18,904 nt of DNA from Planctomycetota bacterium (GTDB lineage Bacteria; Planctomycetota; UBA1135; GCA-002686595): NCBI GenBank assembly GCA_027623615.1, contig JAQBVH010000004.1, positions 1-18,904 on the forward strand, in the 5' to 3' direction. The stretch's first letter is position 1. The number at the start of each line of letters is the position of its first letter. The notes below the pieces were generated by a model. That model was not told the DNA's origin. It saw nothing but the letters and a program-made list of their open reading frames with translations, and did not search any database. Of this stretch, positions 14,346 through 18,904 are shown piece by piece. The translations under genes and the position numbers were made by a program.

Positions 14346-15931
14346 AGATCCTCTTCGTCGCCAACAAGAAGAACGCCGATCCGACCGAGCGCGAGCTCTA
14401 CGAGATGGACCTGATGAACGAGGTCCTGGGGTTCGACCGCTCCCTGCTCGACCTGGGGCTGCTGACCGTCCTGGGCGCGACCCCCGAGCACATCGAGACC
14501 TCGCTCCAGGACGAGTACCTGGGCCCGATCGACTACGACGAAGCTTGCGACCTGGTCGCGATCTCGGCCAAGACCTCGTGTTCCCCCGCGGCCTACCGCG
14601 TGGCCGATGAGTTCCGGCGGCGGGGCAAGAAGGTCGTGCTGGGCGGCATCCACGCCTCCCTGCGGCCCGAGGAAGCGCTCGAGCACGTCGACTACATCGT
14701 GACCGGCGAGGCCGAGACCGTCTGGCTGGAGTTCCTGCGCGACTTCGAGGCTGGCTGCCCCAAGCAGCGCTACGACGCCCAGGGCTTCCCGGACATGGCC
14801 AACGTGCCGCACCCCAGCTACGCCAACACGGACCCCAAGCGGTTCCTGTTTCATCAGATCCAGACCACTCGCGGCTGCCCGTACATGTGCCGCTTCTGCT
14901 CGGTGCCGGACATCTCGGGTCGGGCGTTCCGCTTCAAGCCGGTCGAGAACGTGATCGACGAGATCCTCTCGATGCCGCGCCGCGGTGCGATGACCGAGCG
15001 CCTCAAGGCGCTCTACATGGTCGACGACAACTTCATCAGCCGCACGCGCTACACCAAGGAGCTGCTCGAGGCCCTGGTCCCCCTGCGGGAGCAGGGGCGC
15101 ATCCCCGACTGGTCCGCGGAGACGACCTTGAACGTGGCCAAGGACGAGGACCTGCTCGACCTGTTCCAGGCCGCGGGCTGCACGACCCTGATCATCGGGT
15201 TCGAGTCGGTGTCCCAGGAGACCCTGAAGTCGATGGACAAGGGCATCAACTTCTGCGTCTCCTACGACGAGGCCATCGAGAACATCCACAAGCGCGGCAT
15301 CTCGATCGTCGGCAACTTCATCGTGGGCTTCGACACGGACCACCTGAGCGTGTTCCGCGACACCCGCGACTTCATCCTCGAGAACAACATCCTCTACCCC
15401 TTCTTCAGCATCCTGGCTCCGATGCCTGGCACCGAGCTGCACGAGGAGTTCAAGCGCGAGGAGCGCCTCGATCACTTCGACTGGTCACGCTACGACACGC
15501 GCCACGTGCTCTACGAGCCCAAGCACATGAGCCGCGAGCAGCTCATGGACGGGTACGTCTGGCTCTACGAGCAGTGCTACCTGTCCGACAAGGGGCTCGA
15601 CAACCTGGCGCGCTTCTGGCGCAGGCCCGAGCGGGCGGGTTCGAACTTCGCCGAGCGCGCCTTCATCCGCTGGCGCCTGGCACGGAGCAAGAAGCTGACC
15701 GATCAGGGGCGTGACTTCACCCGGCGGGCGCTGGCCCTGCGCAAGGACACGGGCAAGGTCGACATGGCCCAACTGCTGTACTACCTCGACTCCGGGCACT
15801 TCGCCGAGTTCCTCTCGCGCTACAAGTCCGAGGACTACGACCTCCACGGCGCCCAGTTCGAGGCGGGTGAGGTCGCGAGCGTGAAGCAATGGGACGACGC
15901 CCGCGTGCGCCGCTCGGCTGCCGTCGTCTGA
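14342..15931 (+). CDS. B12-binding radical SAM protein, HpnP/DUF4070-like
   Basis: 529 residues from a GTG at 14342 that overlaps the previous stop by 4 bp; GAGG lies 7 nt before it. An ATG-free longer frame upstream would run deep inside the HDO gene and is rejected. The cobalamin-binding domain covers 1-165 with VVLGGIHASLRPEE at 98-111 and VTGEAETVW at 120-128. The radical SAM core starts with TTRGC179-x3-C183-x2-C186, followed by YMVDDNFISR, IIGFES, and GNFIVGFDTD. After PMPGTELHEEFKREERL comes HVLYEPKHMSREQL, a layout like the DUF4070 region of hopanoid C-2 methylase HpnP. A helical C-terminal extension of about 90 residues follows. The enzyme likely performs a methylation or another radical step on the same product as its neighbours. 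Hopanoid C-2 methylation itself is not supported by context. Confidence 0.92.
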   Translation: MKILFVANKKNADPTERELYEMDLMNEVLGFDRSLLDLGLLTVLGATPEHIETSLQDEYLGPIDYDEACDLVAISAKTSCSPAAYRVADEFRRRGKKVVLGGIHASLRPEEALEHVDYIVTGEAETVWLEFLRDFEAGCPKQRYDAQGFPDMANVPHPSYANTDPKRFLFHQIQTTRGCPYMCRFCSVPDISGRAFRFKPVENVIDEILSMPRRGAMTERLKALYMVDDNFISRTRYTKELLEALVPLREQGRIPDWSAETTLNVAKDEDLLDLFQAAGCTTLIIGFESVSQETLKSMDKGINFCVSYDEAIENIHKRGISIVGNFIVGFDTDHLSVFRDTRDFILENNILYPFFSILAPMPGTELHEEFKREERLDHFDWSRYDTRHVLYEPKHMSREQLMDGYVWLYEQCYLSDKGLDNLARFWRRPERAGSNFAERAFIRWRLARSKKLTDQGRDFTRRALALRKDTGKVDMAQLLYYLDSGHFAEFLSRYKSEDYDLHGAQFEAGEVASVKQWDDARVRRSAAVV

Positions 15932-15972
15932 AGGTTCGACACCGCCCTGCAACCCGAGCGACCGCGGCCCGG

Positions 15973-16791
15973 TCAACCCGGGTGGGCGGGGGAGGCGGTG
16001 GACCCGTCCGCGAACGGGTCCTCGGGATCCAGCCAGCGGGCGTGCCCGTCCTCGACGACGAGCAACTCCTCCCACTTCATCCCGATGCGCCCGCGGGCCA
16101 GGTGGGGCTCGACCGACCAGAGCCCGTCGCCCGGAGGCTGGTCCGCGCGTGGCGAATCGCTCCAGAAGGGCCAGCCGACCTTGCCAGGGGCGAGTCGATG
16201 CAGCGCGGCCCCGCCGAACAGGCGTAGCCCGCTCCCGAACCCGAGGCCAACCATGGACCAGCGCAGAGGGAGCCACGAACGATACACCCGGTGCCCGAGG
16301 GCGCCCATTAGGTAGCGCTGCTGGCAGCTCTCCCAGCCAACGGCCGCGCCGTGCTGCGCGACACGTAGGCACAGTTCCCGCGACGTGTGACCAGGACCGA
16401 TCCAGGTTGGGAGCAGGGCACGCAGCTCGGCGAGCACCTGGCGCCCCTCCTCCAAGCCGGTCCCCGCCGTCCAGCTCACGTCCGCCACACCGTCGCGGAA
16501 GACGGGGGCGACATCGAGCACGGCGGAGTCATCCACACCGAGCCGCGTCCCTCCGGGGAGGGCGTCGCCGCGACGTCGGAAGGACGCCATCGTGGACCGC
16601 TCCCCGAACCACACGATGGGCTCGTGGAAGAAGGCCACGGCGCCCGCGGCGCGCATCCCGTCCCGGAGACGACGTGCGGTCTCCCGTTCCGTGTCCCCGG
16701 GCCGCAACGCGGCGCTCGCATCGAGCAGCACCCGCCGGGCGCGGCGCTGGGCCGCGAGGCGGCCTTCGAGGATGGTCGGGGTCAGACGCAC
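15973..16791 (-). CDS. M24-type metallopeptidase-like protein (pita-bread fold), short
   Basis: 272 residues from a GTG at 16791, overlapping the SRPBCC gene by 10 bp. All five dinuclear metal ligands of M24 enzymes are present: Asp93 and Asp104 (D-x10-D), His167 (GALGHRVY), Glu228 (WSVEPH) and Glu241 or Glu242 (MKWEEL). The length is that of a bare methionine-aminopeptidase-like catalytic domain without the N-terminal domain of prolidases. It lacks the Gly-rich strands of MetAP around the ligands (the first Asp is in LDVAPVF, not DxG), so it is a divergent member, perhaps acting on a proline dipeptide or a non-peptide such as creatine. It is last in a three-gene run with a lipoprotein and an SRPBCC protein. 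The family is fairly sure; the substrate is unknown. Confidence 0.85.
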   Translation of the reverse strand: MRLTPTILEGRLAAQRRARRVLLDASAALRPGDTERETARRLRDGMRAAGAVAFFHEPIVWFGERSTMASFRRRGDALPGGTRLGVDDSAVLDVAPVFRDGVADVSWTAGTGLEEGRQVLAELRALLPTWIGPGHTSRELCLRVAQHGAAVGWESCQQRYLMGALGHRVYRSWLPLRWSMVGLGFGSGLRLFGGAALHRLAPGKVGWPFWSDSPRADQPPGDGLWSVEPHLARGRIGMKWEELLVVEDGHARWLDPEDPFADGSTASPAHPG

Positions 16792-17243
16792 GAGAGCGCG
16801 TCACCGACGCCGAAGCGCATGGCGATGGCCTCGGCGCGGTAGTCGAAGATGCGTTCCAGGTCGCGGCGGACGAACAGGCGCTCGACCAGCCGGCCTCCGG
16901 GCGCTCGGTAGGCGACGTGGTCCTGGATCCGGGTTCCTCCCTCGATCTCCTCGAAGGTGTGGGTGTGAATCCAAGACCTGTAGGGCCCGCGCACCTGCTC
17001 GTCCACGAACCGGTAGGGGGGCTGCCAGCAGGAGATGCGCGTCCGCCACCGGACCGGTACACCGTGCAGGCGGAGCGCGTACCCGATCAAGCTGCCCTCA
17101 CCGAGCTCCCCCTCCGACAGGCTTCGGATCTGAAAGTGCAGCCACGGTGGGGTGATGGCTTCGAGATTGCGGGGCTCCCCGAAGAAGCGAAAGACCTCTT
17201 CGATCGGTACGGGAACGTACTGGACCCGGGCGAGTTCACTCAC
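16782..17243 (-). CDS. SRPBCC (START-like) ligand-binding protein
   Basis: About 153 residues. The pattern is typical of the SRPBCC helix-grip fold: PIEEVFRFFGEPRNLEAITP near the start, then PYRFVDEQVRGPYRSW, HTHTFEEIEGGTRIQDHVAYRAPGG, and a C-terminal long helix with RRDLERIFDYR. These proteins bind hydrophobic small molecules in a cavity and some act as cyclases or hydrolases. I chose the GTG at 17243, which overlaps the stop of the upstream lipoprotein gene as GTGA, in line with coupled starts elsewhere in the window; an ATG at 17258 adds five residues and is equally possible. There is no signal peptide, so it is cytoplasmic. The M24-type gene starts inside its end. The ligand is unknown. 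Confidence 0.88.
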   Translation of the reverse strand: MSELARVQYVPVPIEEVFRFFGEPRNLEAITPPWLHFQIRSLSEGELGEGSLIGYALRLHGVPVRWRTRISCWQPPYRFVDEQVRGPYRSWIHTHTFEEIEGGTRIQDHVAYRAPGGRLVERLFVRRDLERIFDYRAEAIAMRFGVGDALSCV

Positions 17244-17809
17244 GGCTTGCCGTCCCATTCCGCCAGCGCCGCCTCCAGGGCCAGCAGGCTTCCGGCGGAG
17301 TAGCCCCGGTCGTGAAACCAGCGCACCTCGCCCTGGGCGTCGAGCAACAGCACCCGGATGTTGCGCGGGTTCTCGCTGCCGGTGAACACCTCGAGGTCGC
17401 CCGCGTCCCCGCCGTAGATCGTCGCCACCGAGCCCCAGTCCTCACTGGGGATCCCCTTGCGCATGCCCTTGTCGATCCGACTCGAGAGCATGCCCACAAG
17501 GGCGCCCGGGATGGTGGGCACCTCGAGCAAGCGCACGTCGAGCTCGGCCTGCAGGAGGCCCAGCAGCCAGCGGTCCGCGTCGAACTGAGCTTCTTGCACG
17601 TAGCCGACCAGCAGGACGGCCGGCGCGCCGGCGAGGTCCTCGGGTAAGCGCAGGGTCGTGCCTTCCAGGGTCTCGGCCCCGAGGGAGGGCAGGACCTCGC
17701 CAACCGGGTCCCGAGCGGGCTCGCGACTGGCGCACCCGACGCTGCTCCCGATGCCGGCTAAGGCGATGCCAATGACCAAGAGTGTTCCAATGCTGCGCTT
17801 ACGTTGCAT
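17240..17809 (-). CDS. Putative lipoprotein with thioredoxin-like fold lacking CxxC
   Basis: 189 residues from the ATG at 17809, chosen because a lipoprotein signal follows at once: basic QRKR, a hydrophobic run (9-24), then SVGC with Cys26 as the likely lipid-modified residue. The lipobox is slightly off (Ser at -3). The mature part reads like a thioredoxin-fold domain: EVLPSLGAETLEGTTLRLPEDL, then LLVGYVQEAQFDADRW, and late RNIRVLLLDAQGEVRWFHD. No CxxC or peroxidatic Cys is present, as in YtfJ or ATP10-like proteins, so it is probably not redox active. Two residue runs without homology that I can name lie between. It is first in the run with the SRPBCC and M24-type genes, with a 4-bp overlap if the SRPBCC GTG start is right. 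The longer frame upstream to 18031 has no support. Confidence 0.75.
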   Translation of the reverse strand: MQRKRSIGTLLVIGIALAGIGSSVGCASREPARDPVGEVLPSLGAETLEGTTLRLPEDLAGAPAVLLVGYVQEAQFDADRWLLGLLQAELDVRLLEVPTIPGALVGMLSSRIDKGMRKGIPSEDWGSVATIYGGDAGDLEVFTGSENPRNIRVLLLDAQGEVRWFHDRGYSAGSLLALEAALAEWDGKP

Positions 17810-17862
17810 GCAACGAGATTCGATGGGGCGCAGGAGCTGGATGCAACCGCTTACCTGCATCC
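17802..17862. promoter_or_regulatory. Cluster of GTTGCAT repeats at the lipoprotein start, possible operator
   Basis: CGTTGCATGCAACG (17802-17815) is a perfect 14-bp palindrome that contains the ATG of the lipoprotein gene. A third GTTGCAT lies on the minus strand at 17841-17847, inside GGATGCA (17839-17845) / TGCATCC (17856-17862), a 7-bp inverted repeat with a 10-nt spacer. Three copies of the same 7-mer within 45 bp of a start suggest a protein-binding site, but chance is not excluded. The rest of the divergent gap up to 18035 shows nothing I can support. Confidence 0.35.
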
Positions 17863-18035
17863 GAGGGGGTGCGTCGGGCGAATGTGATCTGCGAACGAGA
17901 GCCTGCGATGTCCCTTTACTTCCACCTTCGATCCTCCCTTCGCGTCGCCCCCTCGGGGTGGTCGCGGACAGGCCATTGGAAAGGGCCCCTGGGGCGGGGA
18001 GGGCTTGCTTGATTCTCGGCGCTCGCACCATTGGG

Positions 18036-18065
18036 TTGGGCGGCTCCCGGCCGCCCCGCTACTCT
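18036..18065 (+). promoter_or_regulatory. Putative leaderless promoter of the ECF sigma gene
   Basis: TTGGGC (18036-18041), an 18-bp spacer, TACTCT (18060-18065), then exactly 6 nt to the ATG at 18072. There is no Shine-Dalgarno. The geometry is the same as for glgA and the MoxR-type gene. It looks like a housekeeping-type promoter rather than an ECF autoregulated one. Confidence 0.45.
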
Positions 18066-18071
18066 CCGCAC

Positions 18072-18641
18072 ATGAGTTCGACCGAGCGGCCGCGCGATTC
18101 CCTGCTGCAGCGCGTCGCTCAAGGTGATGCGGAGGCGGTGGGTGCGTGCCTCGAGCGCTACGGTCCACTCGTCTGGTCGATCGCCAGGAGCCTCTCCTCC
18201 GACGTCGGCCAGGTCGAGGACGCGGTTCAAGAGATCTTCATCGAGCTCTGGCGCAAGGCGGACCGCTACGACTCCAGCAAGGCGGCCGAGTCGACCTTCA
18301 TCGCGACGATTGCCCGGCGCCGCATCATCGATCGCCGCCGCAGCAGGGCGCGTCAGCCGGAGTCCGAGGACCTGGAGAACCATGACACTCCGGTCGAGGA
18401 CCGCAGCCTTCACCTTGTCGAGTTGGGGGACGATGCGGCCCGGGCCGCGGAGGCGGTGGCAACGCTCAAGCCCGACCAGCAACGGGTGATCCAGCTGTCG
18501 GTGATCGAAGGCCTGACCCATCAGGAGATCGCCGCGACCACCGGTCTGCCGCTGGGGACCGTCAAGAGCCACATCCGCCGCGGCCTGGACCGCGTGGCCC
18601 AGATCCTGCGGGGTCGCGAGGACGAGGGAGGTTCACGTTGA
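18072..18641 (+). CDS. ECF-type RNA polymerase sigma factor
   Basis: 189 residues from the ATG at 18072; the longer frame upstream runs into the promoter and the antisense lipoprotein gene. Sigma region 2 covers about 20-92, with DAVQEIFIELWRKADRYD (50-67) for core binding and -10 recognition. Region 4 covers about 130-178, with the helix-turn-helix THQEIAATTGLPLGTVKSHI (149-168) for the -35. There is no region 1 or 3, as expected for group 4 (ECF) sigma factors. The linker (95-125) is acidic. It directs RNA polymerase to a small regulon, normally under control of an anti-sigma factor; the next gene overlaps it by 4 bp and fits that job. The exact ECF subgroup and signal cannot be told. Confidence 0.95.
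   Translation: MSSTERPRDSLLQRVAQGDAEAVGACLERYGPLVWSIARSLSSDVGQVEDAVQEIFIELWRKADRYDSSKAAESTFIATIARRRIIDRRRSRARQPESEDLENHDTPVEDRSLHLVELGDDAARAAEAVATLKPDQQRVIQLSVIEGLTHQEIAATTGLPLGTVKSHIRRGLDRVAQILRGREDEGGSR
18626..18631 (+). promoter_or_regulatory. Ribosome binding site GGGAGG for the TTG start
   Basis: GGGAGG sits inside the end of the sigma gene, 6 nt before the TTG at 18638. This good Shine-Dalgarno sequence is the reason for accepting a TTG start for the partial downstream gene. Confidence 0.7.
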
Positions 18642-18904
18642 GCCCCTCGTACGCGGGATGGAACGACGAGGTCCTGGACCTCGCGACGGAGCACGTCACC
18701 GAAGGCCTCGAGCCGCCGCGGCAGGCAGATCTCGAGCGGATCGTGGACCCTGAGGACTTGGCCGGGTTCGAGCTTGCCGTTGCTGCGCTCCACCTCGCCG
18801 GTCTGCCGAGGGTCGAGGCGCCGCCCGCCGACGTGCTCGGACGCCTGCACGCCAGCGCGCAACACCGCTTCGCGGCTCGGCCCCCGCGGGCGCCCTGGTG
18901 GGGA
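18638..18904 (+). CDS. Probable anti-sigma factor, N-terminal part (cut by window end)
   Basis: A frame of 89 codons, open to the window edge, that starts at TTG with a TTGA overlap of the sigma stop and a good GGGAGG. No ATG or GTG start fits the operon better. The visible part begins MSPSYAGWNDEVLDLATEHV and has an acidic helical region followed by LAGFELAVAALHLAG and LGRLHASAQHRF, a layout like the N-terminal sigma-binding part of planctomycete and bacteroidete anti-sigma factors (a short helix with ELA-type pattern, then a basic helix before a membrane segment). No H-x3-C-x2-C zinc motif is visible. A transmembrane helix, if present, is beyond the edge. The position right after an ECF sigma gene is the main support. 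Confidence 0.72.
   Translation, partial: MSPSYAGWNDEVLDLATEHVTEGLEPPRQADLERIVDPEDLAGFELAVAALHLAGLPRVEAPPADVLGRLHASAQHRFAARPPRAPWWG

Noticed and set aside
14168..15475. 435-codon minus-strand frame opposite the second radical SAM gene
   Set aside because: Antisense shadow with no domain; the plus strand carries a complete cobalamin and radical SAM layout.
11965..15931. RiPP (radical-SAM-modified peptide) cluster
   Set aside because: I looked for a short precursor gene between and around the radical SAM genes; the genes overlap, no small frame with a start and SD is left, and neither radical SAM protein shows a SPASM cysteine cluster.
15960..15974. GACCG-CGGCC-CGGTC stem between the convergent second radical SAM and M24-type genes as a terminator
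   Set aside because: Only a 5-bp stem, no T-run, and it overlaps the stop codon of the M24-type gene.

Overview
The window is a GC-rich, densely coded piece of bacterial chromosome with 17 protein genes, two of them cut by the window edges. I see no tRNA, rRNA, insertion sequence, phage gene or CRISPR array. The gene style points to Planctomycetota, probably one of the GC-rich marine lineages. The clues are a secreted Cys-rich protein with a C-terminal segment of a planctomycete type, a PQQ-propeller protein with the DWAQWRGP opening, TlpA proteins built from several thioredoxin domains, and an ECF sigma/anti-sigma pair. The lineage is inferred from these features, not proven.

Layout from left to right. 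(1) 1-600 (+) is the 3' part of a YwqK/MORN-repeat protein. Its stop codon lies inside the first unit of a 14-bp tandem repeat that runs to about 727. (2) moaA (-) and a MoxR-type AAA ATPase gene (+) diverge from a 43-bp gap. The ATPase gene is followed 4 nt later by a von Willebrand A (VWA) protein gene, giving a classical ATPase/VWA pair. (3) A triple-thioredoxin secreted protein (-) diverges from a secreted Cys-rich protein (+). (4) glgA and an ATP-grasp enzyme (both -) follow, bounded downstream by a strong hairpin at 7864-7891.

(5) 10716-15931 (+) is the most interesting part. It is a tightly packed run of four genes: PQQ-like propeller, B12-binding radical SAM, heme-oxygenase-like diiron oxidase (HDO) and a second B12-binding radical SAM. 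The last three overlap start-on-stop by 4 bp, and the first two are 4 nt apart. The first radical SAM resembles the hopanoid C-3 methylase HpnR family and the second resembles the HpnP/DUF4070 type, yet no hopanoid gene is visible. The HDO keeps all six expected metal ligands. I read this as an undescribed biosynthetic or lipid-modifying cassette of unknown product.

(6) A minus-strand run encodes a thioredoxin-like lipoprotein without a CxxC, an SRPBCC protein and a short M24-type metallopeptidase-like protein. (7) An ECF sigma factor gene (+) overlaps its presumed anti-sigma gene, which runs off the right edge.

Several unlinked genes (moaA, the MoxR ATPase, glgA and the sigma factor) have a TANNNT -10-like hexamer only 6-8 nt before the start codon and no Shine-Dalgarno sequence. 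This suggests leaderless transcription is common here, while genes inside operons rely on overlaps or on SD sequences.
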